Below, piece by piece: positions 44,697 to 56,486 of a stretch of DNA of 64,000 nt. The stretch spans positions 90,357,028 to 90,421,027 of the forward strand of contig JAAALK010000080.1 of assembly GCA_019279435.1 (NCBI GenBank), in the 5' to 3' direction. Within the stretch, counting starts at the first letter, position 1, and every line of letters begins with the position of its first letter. Below the pieces are notes generated by a model. That model ran no database searches, was not told the DNA's origin, and saw only the letters and a list, made by a program, of their open reading frames with translations. Both the position numbers and the translations under genes were made by a program. The stretch comes from Zizania palustris. Lineage: Eukaryota; Streptophyta; Magnoliopsida; Poales; Poaceae.

Positions 44697-46724
44697 GTGC
44701 CTCCTAAGCGGAGTGCAGGTGGTAATCCTGTTCGGAGGTCTCCTCGGACCTCCGGAGCAAGATCTTCAGACACAGTTGAGGTCAGAGGACCTTCGATGTT
44801 TCCTCCACCTCAAACTCCGGAAGGGATTCCCCTTCCTCGAGCATACGGAGTTCCTCCGCCAACTCCATCTATACTTCGACCAGCCAGAGTCCCTCTTCCA
44901 CCTCAAGTTCCACTTCGAACCGATCCCTACAGTTCTCAAGACCCGGAAGATCCTTCCGGAGGAGATGAAGACGGTCTTGGTGATATGGCCGCTCAAATGG
45001 CCAGTCTCCAAGCTGAAGTAGCAAGGTGGCGGCAAGAAGCCGCAGATAGGCTTCGTTCTCAGCCCACCCCGGTAATCTCTGAAGTGACCGAAGACGACGA
45101 ACTTATTTATCCCAAGCCCCGGAGAACGCGTCCTTCGACACCGAATCTCCGCTGCATCCTGAGTTGTAGAAAGTGCGCTTCGATCCTAAGTTTAAAACTT
45201 CGAAGCTTTGCAAATATTCTGGAGATGAAGATCCTGGAGAGTTTGCCCGTTCTTATGCATTAGCAATTGAAGCCATCGAGGGAGTGCGAGATACTATGGC
45301 CAAATGTTTTCCCCTAGCCCTCCAAGGAGTGGCTTTGCGGTGGTTCTGGTCTCTGAAGCCAGAATCAATCAGTTCATGGGGGCAGTTGAGGAAGAAGTTC
45401 ATGAGTAACTTTCAGGGTACCTTCGTACCCCCAATGTCAACAGGAAGCCTTTTCCAGGTGAAGCAGCTTCTCGGAGAGACCTTAAGACAGTATTTTAAGC
45501 GCTTTGCTCATACGAAGTCGCAAATTCGAGGGTTATCTACGTCTTCGGTAGTTGACGCAGCTCGAGAGGGAGTTATTCATGCATGCCTCCTTGATAAACT
45601 TCACCGAAAAAATATATCTTCTGTTTCTCAGTTGATGTCTTATTTCGAAGAGTATGCAAGGTCAGAAGAGGGATGGCTTCGGAGAACTGCTGCAACTCCG
45701 TCAATAGTGCAAGAAGTTAAGTTGGAAGTAAAAACTTTAGCACAGCCGCAAGGGCCTAGCTTCGAAGTTCAGCATGACAGGCATCGGGGGAAAAAGCATC
45801 CTCGTTCGGAAGTTTTGAACATTTCACCCCCGCAGAAGTTTACCCAAAGGGCTCCGCAACCTTCAGGAAGCAAGACCAGCGGTTGGAGGCTGCCAGTCAA
45901 ACCGGCTGGCAAAGCCCAGGCCTGTTTCTGCTGTATCCATGGTGAAAATCGGAGTCACGCAACTGATGCGTGCAAATCTATACTTAGCTTTAGAGGAGAG
46001 TACTTGGAAAGATCTTTGGGTAGAGGCACTACTGACCGAGTTCCGGCTGAAGTGCGTCCGGAGCCTGTCCAGGCTGTGGCACGAATAGAGAACTTCGATC
46101 CGGCAAGACGCCCTCCGGTGGTCAATGTTATGCCACCTCCGAAGCAAGAAGAGGGGCAAGATCGAGGAAAAAGAGTAGTCCTCCCCATCTCCAGAGGAGG
46201 GACCCTCGGAAGTATGTACAAGAGGCAGAGAAGAGAATATGTTAGAGAAGTGGGCCATATTGGAACCTCTTCATCTGCAGCTGCTATGCCCGAATGGTCC
46301 CATGTTCCAATATCTTTTCCGCAAATGATGCAGCTGGTATAAAATTTCCACATGCAGACCCACTTGTCATCACTGCCGACATAGCAGGAACTGAGGTTCG
46401 AAGAGTGCTAATTGATGGAGGGAGTTCAGCGGATATTATTTTTGTCCAAGCCTTTGATCAACTCTGCATCTCCAGAAAGCATCTTCTCCTAGTAGCCCGT
46501 CCTTTGCAAGGCTTTGCAGGACCCCTCTTGATGCCCTCGGCCAAATTGGCCTGGAAGTTACTTTCGGAGAGGGGCCACTGGCCAGGACAGATGAAGTGAT
46601 TTTCGATGTTGTGGATGCTCCATATGCATACAATGTCATCTTTAGAAGAGGCATGTTAAATCAATTCGGAGCTGTGGCGCATCATACTTACTTATGTATG
46701 AAGATGCCCACACAGGCGGGAGTG
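44697..46724 (+). pseudogene. Element C gag and protease (start codon lost, cut by deletion)
   Basis: The first codon is GTG (44697) where E has ATG. Frames: 44697-45263, shift near 45165, 45173-46342 with Retrotrans_gag (GEFARSYALAIEA, CFPLALQGVALRWFW), continuous SVSQLMSYFEEYARSEEG (no TAG here, unlike E), and knuckle-like CCIHGENRSHATDAC. Shift near 46310, then protease with an unchanged LIDGGSSADIIF (46294-46599). It ends at 46724 in KMPTQAG, where copia B's truncated LTR is joined. Not functional. Confidence 0.85.
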
Positions 46725-47643
46725 CTCCAAAAGGTCAAAGACTGCAAAGGATGACATTGTCTGCTCTGTAAAAAGCTGACGCTGTCCCCTCTACAAAGCT
46801 GACAGAGAAGCCTCCAGAATAAAGTGGACTACCTTTTGTACCCCTTAGTTCTGTACAGCCAAATCCAATGTAAACCCTAGGGGTAAAGTAGTCAATTCCT
46901 TTGGGTGAACTGTGGGCTATAGTTTGGGGGCTCGGTAGGTAACATTTAACACTTTGAGCATTTACTGTTGAGCTCCTGTAGCCACATACCTCGCTGTATT
47001 CATCCAGAGTTCAATTTATTGTGTTCCTTGTTCAAGTGGCGAAGCCCTGCTTCTTTGTGCTTTTTGCTTGAGCTCGCGTTACATACCACGCTAGTTGTAG
47101 TGCACTGAAGCCTGTCTAGGCGAAGGTTGTTTTTGTGCGAAGTGTGTTTTTCAGCGTGCTGTCGCTCTGTGTAACTTGAGGCTAGACCTCACAGCTTACT
47201 AGCGTAGCCCTGATCGAGGCCCGTTTTGCTTCTTGTGTCGAAGCCCTTAGCGAAGTCCGTTTGTGTACGTTTAGACCTTCGTGTACGAAGCCCAGCACCA
47301 GCTGCTGCTGCCAAGTACTTGGTTGAAGTTCTCAGTAGGGTGTCCACTCTTGCGAAGGGTGAAGTGCGAAGCATGCTTGAAGCACCTAGTGTGCAGAGCC
47401 TGCACTGACTTAGCAGAGTAGATTTTCGAGGGTTGTTAGTGGAGCGAAGTCTTCTTGGCTTCAAACTTTTGCTCCTGCGAAGCCTGTGTTCGAAGCTGTC
47501 GAAGTACCTCCGAACTAGACCGTCGAAGGTAGTGTTCGAAGCCTGTTCCGCAGAAGACAGGATTAAAACCAAAGGCTGTTTTTAGCCTGAAATTTTAAAA
47601 GCTCCCATTCACCCCCCCTCTGGTCGCCGTTTCCGGTCCAACA
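46725..47643 (+). repeat. 5' LTR of element B, 3' part only
   Basis: Corresponds to 55566-56486 of the 3' LTR. The first 1042 bp are gone. The place of the TATA box reads tatagtttggg (46918-46928) instead of tataaatatggg, so this LTR probably lacks a working core promoter. Confidence 0.9.
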
Positions 47644-47658
47644 ATTGGTATCAGAGCC
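47644..47658 (+). other. Primer-binding site of element B
   Basis: attggtatcagagcc, the initiator tRNA-Met type, directly after the LTR end. Confidence 0.8.
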
Positions 47659-47708
47659 ATGTTAAGATCACCAGTTGACCTTAACCGGTTTTGTGATCTG
47701 TTGGCGAC

Positions 47709-50168
47709 ATGGATAGAGGCAGTAAAATTCCTCTGTTCGATGGGACAGATTTTGCATACTGGAAGGTGCGCATGGAGGCTTACTTGTTAAGCCAAGGAAA
47801 TGCAATTTGGGAGATTGTGGACTCACAATACTCCATCCCTGATACTCGCACCACTCAAACCGAAAAAGATCAGTATAATGCCAACTCCAAGGCTAGGAAC
47901 ATACTGTTCATTGGTTTGAGCCGGAGTGAGTTCGATAGGGTGCAGCACCTTAGGACTGCTAGGGAGATTTGGACAACACTTACTGTTTTTCATGAGGGCT
48001 CTACACAGATCAAGGCCAGGCGCCAAAGCATATACAATCAACAGTATCAGCTGTTTATGCAGGCACCTGGTGAATCTATAGATGCCATGTTTTCTCGCTT
48101 TGACGCGATAGTGAGTAACTAGCGATCCAACGGGACGCTTGCTTACAGTGATCATGATAGGGCTATCAAGCTTCTCTATGCTCTTGACCGTAGCATATGG
48201 GAAGTAAAGATATCCAGCATTGAGGAGTCTGCAGGTTATGACACATTAACCTGTGATGAGCTCTTTAGCAAGCTGAAGTCCACAGAGATTGCCAAGGCAT
48301 CTCTTGCAGTGCACAGAAGCTCTTTGCCACAACCATTGGCATTGGTTTCTAGCACTAGCCGTGGCACCACTGCAGAACCAAGCACATATGATACTTGTGT
48401 TCTTGCAGATGGTTTTGCTTTGTCCTCCCTGGTCTCCGTCACAAAGGAGCAGGTGGACACTCTAGATGATGATGAGCTTGCTCTCATTGCCCGGAGGTTC
48501 ACCCGCTTTCATCATGAGAGACGGGATCAGAGGAGAAGTGGTTTTAGTGGTTGCTATGAATGTGGCGACACCTCTCACATTAAGGCAAATTGCCCTAAGC
48601 TCAAGAAGAGAGATGAGAGTGAGCGCCCTAAATACCACAAGAAGGAGAGGAAACCCTTTGTGAAGGGCAAGCGCGACAAGATGGCTAAGAAAGTAGCCAA
48701 GGCCGCTTCCAGAGCCTTTGTTGCTGCTCTCAGCGACATCGACACGTCCTCAACTGAGGAGTCGAGCTTTGAGGAGGAGGAGTCCCCAAGGAAGGAGGAC
48801 AAGAAGGACAAGAAGGGACAAGACTTCACCGGCCTTTGCTTCATGGCCGACAGCGATCACAGCGGCGATGAGCTTGACTCATCTGAGGTACCTCTATCCT
48901 ATGACCAGCTTTCAATAAAACTAGATGAGCTGAATGAAGTAGTTCTTGGTCAGGATAGATTGCTTGTGCAAGCCGCTAGAGAAAGAAAAGACCTTAGACT
49001 TAGGCTAGAATCTGTTTCTACTGAATATGCCATGCTTAAGTCTAAAGTTAATGATGCTGAATGTGATTCTTGTACCACTGTCATGGGTGAGCTTGCTCAG
49101 TTGCGTTCTGTTCATGCTCAAACTCTATCTGAGCTTGAGACTGCACAGAAGCAGCTTTTGGAGGTGGATTCTAGACCTCATGATGTTATTGATTGCATGA
49201 ACTTTTCTTTATTACGCGAGAGCATTAATTTACGTGATAAACATGTTCATGATTTAGAGGCTAGATTGGAGAGGGCCGGTAGTTCTAAGGATGTGCAGCC
49301 TGTGTGTGACACTTGCATCACCCTTAAGGACCAGCTAGGCACTGTTAGAGAGCGAGCTGAAAACCTTATGACTGAAAATGAATACCTTCTTTCTGTGGTA
49401 AACAAGTGCACTGAAGGGAAGGGTAGGATGGATTTGCTCTTGGCCAAGACCAAGTTGTGTGCTGACAGAGCAGGGGTAGCTCTAGGTTTGGGTTTTGAGA
49501 GGATACCTTTAGACAGTAAGTCCAAAACTGTTTTTACTTCTCCCACTACCCTAGAGAAAGAGAGAGCTCTGTTAGACACCCCATCAGCCAAAAGGCCTAC
49601 CCAACCACCAAAGAAGACCACACCTCCTGCCAAGAAAATCCCTCCCAAGAAAACCACTCAGAAGAAGCCCAAGGAGCCTGTGAGAGTTGCTCCTGTGACC
49701 CATGAGAGTGCCCCCAGGAGAGTGTTTCATTGTTCCTATTGTCAGCGGGCGGGTCATTTGGTTGGGTTCTGTTTTCGTCGCATCAAGGATGAGCGATGCT
49801 CTCAGGCGATGAGTTACCAGGACATGCATTACCCATCTTTAGGTATGCATGAGTCTGAGTTGTACTATCGTCCTGCTTTTGAGGCTCCTCGTGCTTCTCG
49901 GAGAGGTTTTGCTCCTCGAGGTGTTCACCATGTTCCATATGGTGGTAGACCCCGGGCGAGTAGCTTTGTACCTCGTCAGAGTAGGAGACCTCGACATGTT
50001 GTTCGATCACAGCATGTAGGTAGACCTCGCACTTTGCATCATTCAGATTATCATGTGCGTAGACCATCTACTTTTACTACGCCTACTACTCGTGTCACTC
50101 AGTGCTGGATGCCTCGTCATTATTTCACTCACCCCAGCACTGAGCGATCGAGACATTCTTATCGTGTG
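47709..50168 (+). pseudogene. Element B gag (one internal TAG)
   Basis: Starts MDRGSKIPLFDG. One frame throughout: 47709-48119, TAG at 48120-48122, then on to 50168. Same layout as D gag: DUF4219/UBN2-like part, knuckle CYECGDTSHIKANC, coiled coil, Lys/Pro-rich linker (PPKKTTPPAKK), second knuckle CSYCQRAGHLVGFC, Arg-rich tail. Unlike D it reads TGG in QCWMPRH. Ends at the TAG (50169-50171) shared with D. Confidence 0.85.
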
Positions 50169-50171
50169 TAG
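50169..50171 (+). other. In-frame TAG between gag and pol, element B
   Basis: TAG after SYRV, followed by GTGACAGATCGAGG and then the protease in the same frame. Same codon position as in D. It may be a read-through stop of this family, or an inherited mutation. Confidence 0.7.
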
Positions 50172-53100
50172 GTGACAGATCGAGGCTTGGAGGGCACGTG
50201 GATCATGGACTCCGGTTGTTCGCGCCACATGACCGGAGATGCAGCTTGGTTCTCCAGCCTCACCACAACCAAGCAAAGGGAACATATCACCTTCAGAAAC
50301 AATTGAAGGAGTAGAGTGAAAGTTTAAGGTGTCATAAGAATTAACTCGAATTTCACTCTCAAAGATGTTGCTTTGGTTGAAAACCTGGGATACAATTTTC
50401 TGTCTGTATCTCACTTGCTTGATGAGGGCTTCGAAGTGTGATTCCATCGCGATACTTCGCAAGTGCTCAATTCTGATGGCGTTGTGGTCTGTAAGATCTT
50501 TAGAGTTCGGAGAGTTTTTGGAGCTGATTTTTCTGAATCTTCTGGATCTTCTCACTGCCTTGTTGCACATTCGACTTCTGAGCTTTGGAAGTGGCATAGG
50601 AGACTAGGGCATATGAGCTTTGAGTTGCTCGCTCGTCTGAGCGCCGTAGGTCTGATCCGAGGATTGCCCAAGCTCAAGTTTGAGAAGAATTTAGTTTGCG
50701 CTCCTTGTCGACATGGAAAAATGATTGCTGCTTCGCATTCGCCAGTCACCACAGTGATGACTGAACAACCCGGAGAACTTCTCCATATGGACAATGTAGG
50801 TCCTTCTCGGGTCAGTTCTTTAGGCGGCAAGTGGTATGTTTTAGTTATTGTCGATGATTTCTCTCGGTACTCTTGGGTCTTCTTTCTTGCCAGCAAGGAT
50901 GAAGTGTTTTCACACTTTCGGAGCTTGGCTTTGAGACTTTTTACTGAACTCCCTGGTGCATTGAAATTCATTCGAAGTGATAATGGCACCGAGTTCAAAA
51001 ATAGTCTCTTTGTTGACTTTTGCATGGAGCATGGCATAGAACATCAATTCTCTGTTCCGCGGGTTCCTCAACAGAACGGTGTTGTTGAGAGGAAGAACCG
51101 CACTTTGGTTGAGATGGCTAGGACGATGCTTGATGAGCATAGGACTCCTAGAAAATTCTGGGCTGAGGCCATGAACACTACTTGTTACATCTCGAACTGA
51201 ATCTTCTTGCGCTCAATTTTAAATTTGACATCTTATGAGCTACGTTTTGGGAGACAGCCCAAGGTTACTCATCTTCGAGTTTTTGGCTGTCACTGCTTTA
51301 TCCTAAAACGTGGTAATTTGGATAAATTTGAGTCGCGATCTTCTGACGGGATCTTTTTGGGTTACACTACTCATGGTCATTCTTATCGTGTTTTTAACTT
51401 GGAGACTAACACTGTCATCGAGTCATGTGATGTGACTTTTGATGAATCAACCCCCTCTGTTAGTTCTGCTCTTGAACAGGCAAATGAACACGACATGGAA
51501 CAGACCTTATTCGAAGAAGAAGATCCCGGAGAATTCGAGGATGAACCCCTACTACCCTCGACATCAACCCCCGAAGCTGACCCTGCTTCAACTACTTTGG
51601 CACGAGGTCCCGAAGCGACTACCTCAACATCGGTCATCTTGGACCACTCCAACGCACAAGTTGAGGGGGAGACTGCATCCCGCCATGAGGCTCCACATCA
51701 TGTTCAAAGGATGCACCCTCCCGAGCAGATCATTGGTGAGCTTGATCAAAGGGTAACACGTTCTCATGCCCATTTCACTAATGCTGCTTTTGTTGCTTCT
51801 TTCGAGCCCTTAGATGTTAGTCATGCACTTTCTGATTCTAGTTGGATCAATGCCATGCATGAAGAGCTTGAAAATTTTGAGAGAAACCAAGTCTGGTCAT
51901 TAGTTGATCCTCCACCTAATGTTAATTTCATTGGAACAAAATGGATTTTCAAAAACAAACAAGGGGAGGATGGGACTATAATTAGAAACAAGGCTAGACT
52001 CGTAGCTCAGGGCTTTTCTCAACTAGAAGGGATTGATTTTACTGAAACTTTTGCACCTGTTGCTCGCCTTGAGGCCATTAGGATTTTGCTTGCTTTTGCG
52101 ACATCCCGGGGATTCAAACTCTATCAAATGGATGTCAAAAGTGCTTTTCTTAATGGCTTCATAGGTGAAGATGTTTATGTAAAACAACCTCCTAGTTTTG
52201 AAAACCCCAAGTACCCACATAAAGTCCTTAAACTTCATAAGGCTCTTTATGGACTCAAGCAGGCCCCTCGGGCTTGGTATGATAGACTTAAGTCTTTTCT
52301 GCTTGAGCGAGGGTATTTGATGGGCTCTGTTGATAAAACACTGTTTACTCTCAAGCATGGCAAAGATTTCCTCCTAGTTCAGATTTATGTGGATGATATC
52401 ATCTTTGGTGGCTCTTCTCATGCTTTGGTTGCCGAGTTTGCAGATACCATGAGCAGGGAATTTGAAATGTCAATGATGGGTGAACTCACCTTTTTCCTTG
52501 GTTTGCAAATCAAGCAAAGCAAATAAGGTACTTTTGTCCACCAGACAAAGTACACCAAGGATCTGCTCAAGAAGTTTGACATGTCCGATGCGAAGCCCCT
52601 CGCCACTCCAATGGCTACATCTGTAGCATTGAACCCTGACGATGATGGAGAAGCCGTAGATCAGAAGGAGTTCCGAAGCATGATTGGCTCCCTCCTCTAC
52701 TTGACTGCCACGAGGCCGGACATACACTTTGCAGTGTGTCTGTGCGCTCGTTTTAGGCTTCACCACGAGCTTTGCACCGCCAAGCAGTAAAGCGCATTCT
52801 AAGGTATCTTAAACACACCCTCGAATTTGGCATATGTTATTCAACATCTTCATCTTTATGTCTTCGAGGTTATTCCGATGCGGATTTTGCTGGGTGTAGA
52901 ATTGATAGGAAGAGTACCTCAGGTACTTGTCATTTTCTGGGTACTTCACTGGTTTGCTGGTCTTCCCGCAAACAGTCTAGTGTTGCACAATCGACGGCTG
53001 AGGCCGAATATGTTGCTGCAGCTAGCTGTTGCTCTCAGATCTTGTGGATGGCTTCCACTTTGCGGGATTTCGGGTTAGAATATAAGAGTGTTCCACTTTT

Positions 53101-53338
53101 CTGTGATAACACTAGCGCTATTTGTATTGCAAACAACCCGGTTCAGCACTCCAGAACCAAACACATTGATGTGCGGTATCATTTTCTCAGAGATCACAAT
53201 GAGAAGGGTGATATTGAACTTCAATATGTTGATACCCAACACCAGCTTGCCGACATTTTTACAAAACCCCTTGATGCTTCTCGATTTGCTTACTTGCGTG
53301 GAGAACTTGGTATTTGTCACCCTTACGGCATTTTGTGA
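50172..53338 (+). pseudogene. Element B pol: protease, integrase, RT, RNase H
   Basis: In frame with gag. Protease WIMDSGCSRHMTG (active-site DSG kept), stops near 50305, 50326 and 50440, HHCC finger (WHRRLGHMSF, CAPCRHGK), integrase core (VIVDDFSRYSW, IRSDNGTEFKN, NGVVERKNR), TGA at 51198-51200, RT from 51207 (TKWIFKNKQGEDG, YQMDVKSAFLNG, QIYVDDIIFGG), TAA at 52524-52526 after KQSK, 1-base deletion near 52754, RNase H (52772-53338; DADFAG, STAEAEYVAA, LFCDNTSAI, TKHIDVRYHF). Order protease-integrase-RT is the copia order. No envelope-like ORF follows. Confidence 0.88.
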
Positions 53339-54523
53339 GGGGGAGCAGTTTTAGATGGATGTGCATTTGCTAAATGTGTGTTGAAATTGCATTTACATCT
53401 TTTGCACTTATATGCCTGCTTATAATCCATGACATCATGACAGCTCAGCCCTTTTTAATTCATCTGAAACATTCATGTGCATGATGCTTTCTTTTCAAAA
53501 TCAAATCGTGCTCACTGCTTATCCTTGAAACTAGCATGTTTAGGCAGGACTGCTTTAGCTATCTTTTATCTACTTGATAGCAAGACACATTTCTTTGGAT
53601 GCTAAAATTGCAACTTGAAAAATTGTTCTACTTTTTCATGGATATTCATAAAGTGCCAACCAATTGGTTCACTTAATCAAAATCAAAAACTCCATGATTT
53701 GCATGCTTCAAGTTAAAAGATCCAGGTGGGTTTGTTTGTCGCACTACCCTATTCTAGACTGCTTACCATTGCACATTGGTCTGAACTGGAATAGTTTAGT
53801 GTATGCCAAATCATTGCCTTAATCTTCTTATTGTTTTTCATGCCTAGGCTAGGCCTGATTGGAAAGTATAAGGTGGACAAACAAATAACCCCTGGCACTA
53901 AGAAAAGAACAACAAAATTCTTTGATCATCAAGTTTGCTTTCATTTGCTCCATTTGAACTGGACTTGTCTGTCTAGAGTAGAAATTGACTAGCTTTGCGC
54001 AGTTCTTGCTTTTAATTGTCTAGTTTCCTTGACTAAGGGGTGATGCTTTTATTTCTAAAATGATCAAATCACATGCTTCATCAAGTTTTTTAGAGAATGT
54101 TAAATTCAGCTGAGCCCATGATTCATTGGTGTTATTGTTGGCATATTTTTGCTTCATATGTCTTTGCAATTCTGCTCATTTCGAAGCGTTGCATCTTTTA
54201 CATGCTCCTTGATGCTTGCATTGCCAAAGGGGGAGAAATTCCGAAGAGACTTGCTACGTTCTATGCCGCAAGGGGGCATAATTTCCAAAGGGGGAGAAAA
54301 CATGACATAAAAGATCTTTGTTGCCAAAGGGGTAGTTTTATCTTGAGAAAGGGAAGATTTGCCGAAAGGGCTTTTACTCTTTTGAAAAGGGGGAGGAAAA
54401 TTCTTCTGTCAAGTGACATGATTTGGCTCTTTTCTGAGTTTTTATGGTCACTTGTGTGCTGAAAGTTTTTAAATTTTCTGGGACTTTAAAGTTGGTTGTC
54501 AATGCACTCATCAAGGGGGAGAT
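53339..54523 (+). other. 3' noncoding region of element B with repeated PPT-like tracts
   Basis: 1.18 kb without a supported gene. Purine tracts of the form aaagggggagaaa occur at 54225-54238, 54286-54300, 54325 (weaker), 54382-54394, and as the real PPT at 54511-54523 next to the LTR. Multiplied PPT-like tracts are a described trait of Sireviruses. Confidence 0.78.
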
Positions 54524-56486
54524 TGAGAAACCAAGGGTTGGTTTCAGTATTTGTGATGAGTGATTGACAGGCTTTTTACCCTCTTGTTCGAAGGGTACCT
54601 CCGAATGGTGTTCGGAGGAAGGTACCTCCGGAGGGGTTTCGGAGGTTGTACCTCCGAAGGGTGTTCGGAGGTGGTTTGGTTGCTGCAGCTGTTGCAGCGG
54701 AGTGTGCGTGTCGGAGGGGGTCCAACAGTACACGATGACTGGGTGTGTACCGAAGGCTTCGATACTTTGGGCGGTACACCGGAGTGTGTGCCGGAGGTTG
54801 CTAACCCGGAGAGGTCTCCGGAGTACTGGAAACACTTGTCTGTTTGTCGGTGGTGCGCAGGGACTTCGGAGGCGACGGACAAGGTTCGTAGCAGGTTAAC
54901 CTGGGTCAAGCGGGAGGCTTGATGCCAGGGGAGCGGGGAGCTCCATCACGGTGGCTGTGAAGGGGTCCAAGTCGGTCCTCGGGTCAAGGTGCGCCAGGTG
55001 AAGGCACAGAGTCCGAAGCGTGGCTCCGGGTGAAGGTACTCCGAGACAAAGTCCTCGGAGGTGAGGCACTTCGAAGGTACTCCGGATGGAGTGACTTCAG
55101 AGTTGGATGGTTCAAAGTCCTCTGCGGAAGCAAGGAGTTCGAAGTGTGCTCCGGAGGGAGACATTCGAAGTTGCCCGACGAAGGTCTCAGAAGTCAAGGT
55201 GCATTGAAGGCATGGTCCGGGTGAGGCTCGTCGAGGAGTGTGCTCGGGTAGAGACAGTACGACGAAGGGCTCATGGAATGCTTCGTGCGGAGGCCTTGGA
55301 CGAAGGAGCGAGGCTAGCTCCGGTGTGTGGTTGTCTTGTGGTGCTTCGGCCTGCATGGCTTGGTACACGGACTGACGGAGTTCGAGCTGGGCGGAAGCTG
55401 CGAAGCCGTGGTGGTCCACTCCGGAGGTGTTGGTGCGAAGGCCCAAGGGCTTTGACGGCTTCGGCTCAAAACCGTCACTGTATCGGAGGCTATCTTCGGC
55501 GAAGCGAAGGCCACCAGGCTAAAGGCTTCTCGCCGAAGCTACCGCACCCTCGCGTGCGAAGGGAGGCTCCAGAAGGTCAAAGACTGCAAAGGCTGACACT
55601 GTCTGCTCTGTAAAAAGCTGACGCTGTCCCCTCTGCAAAGCTGACAGAGAAGCCTCCAGAATAAAGTGGACTACCTTTTGTACCCCTTAGTTCTGTAGAG
55701 ACAAATCCAATGTAAACCCTAGGGGTAAAGTAGTCAATTCCTTTGGGTGAACTGTGGGCTATAAATATGGGGGCTCGGTAGGTAACATTTAACACTTTGA
55801 GCATTTACTGTTGAGCTCCTGTAGCCACATACCTCGCTGTATTCATGCAGAGTTCAATTTATTGTGTTCCTTGTTCAAGCGGCGAAGCCCTGCTTCTTTG
55901 TGCTTTTTGCTTGAGCTCGCGTTACATACCTCGCTAGTTGTAGTGCACCGAAGCCTATCTAGGCGAAGGTTGTTTTTGTGCGAAGTGTGTTTTTCAGCGT
56001 GCTGTCGCTCTGTGTAACTTGAGGCTAGACCTCACAGCTTACTAGCGTAGCCCTGATCGAGGCCCGTTTTGCTTCTTGTGTCGAAGCCCTTAGCGAAGTC
56101 CGTTTGTGTACGTTTAGACCTTCGTGTACGAAGCCCAGCACCAGTTGCTGCTGCCAAGTACTTGGTCGAAGTCCTCAGTAGGGTGTCCACTCTTGCGAAG
56201 GGTGAAGGGCGAAGCCTGCTTGAAGCACCTAGTGTGCGGAGCCTGCACTGACTTAGCAGAGTAGATTTTCGAGGGTTGTTAGTGGAGCGAAGTCTTCTTG
56301 GCTTCGAACTTTTGCTCCTGCGAAGCCTGTGTTCGAAGCTATCGAAGTACCTCCGAACCAGACCATCGAAGGTAGTGTTCGAAGCCTGTTCCGTAGAAGA
56401 CAGGATTAAAACCAAAGGCTGTTTTTAGCCTGAAATTTTAAAAGCTCCCATTCACCCCCCCTCTGGTCACCGTTTCCGGTCCAACA
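54524..56486 (+). repeat. 3' LTR of element B
   Basis: 1963 bp from TGAGAAACC to GGTCCAACA. A dense array of CCTCCGAA and TTCGGAGG words lies at 54590-54675 and continues loosely to 55560. TATA box TATAAATA at 55760-55767. ORFs on both strands here come from the repeats. Confidence 0.92.
55760..55767 (+). promoter_or_regulatory. TATA box in 3' LTR of element B
   Basis: TATAAATA, intact here but lost in the 5' LTR; could drive read-out into C's RNase H-integrase. Confidence 0.55.

Larger units (their letters stand above)
46725..56486 (+). mobile_element. Element B: Sirevirus-type Ty1/copia with truncated 5' LTR
   Basis: Plus-strand copia in C pol. 5' LTR remnant 46725-47643 (919 bp, lacking the first 1042 bp), PBS from 47644, gag-pol 47709-53338, noncoding 3' region, full 3' LTR 54524-56486 (1963 bp). 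No target duplication can be seen because the left end is deleted together with about 1.2 kb of C (judged against E). The right junction ccaaca|ccttgctac is clean. About 27 LTR differences over 919 bp by eye. Same family as D. Confidence 0.9.

Noticed and set aside
54097..54462. Envelope-like ORF in the 3' region of B
   Set aside because: Only 121 codons, no signal peptide or conserved hydrophobic pattern, and not open in D; more likely noncoding with purine tracts.
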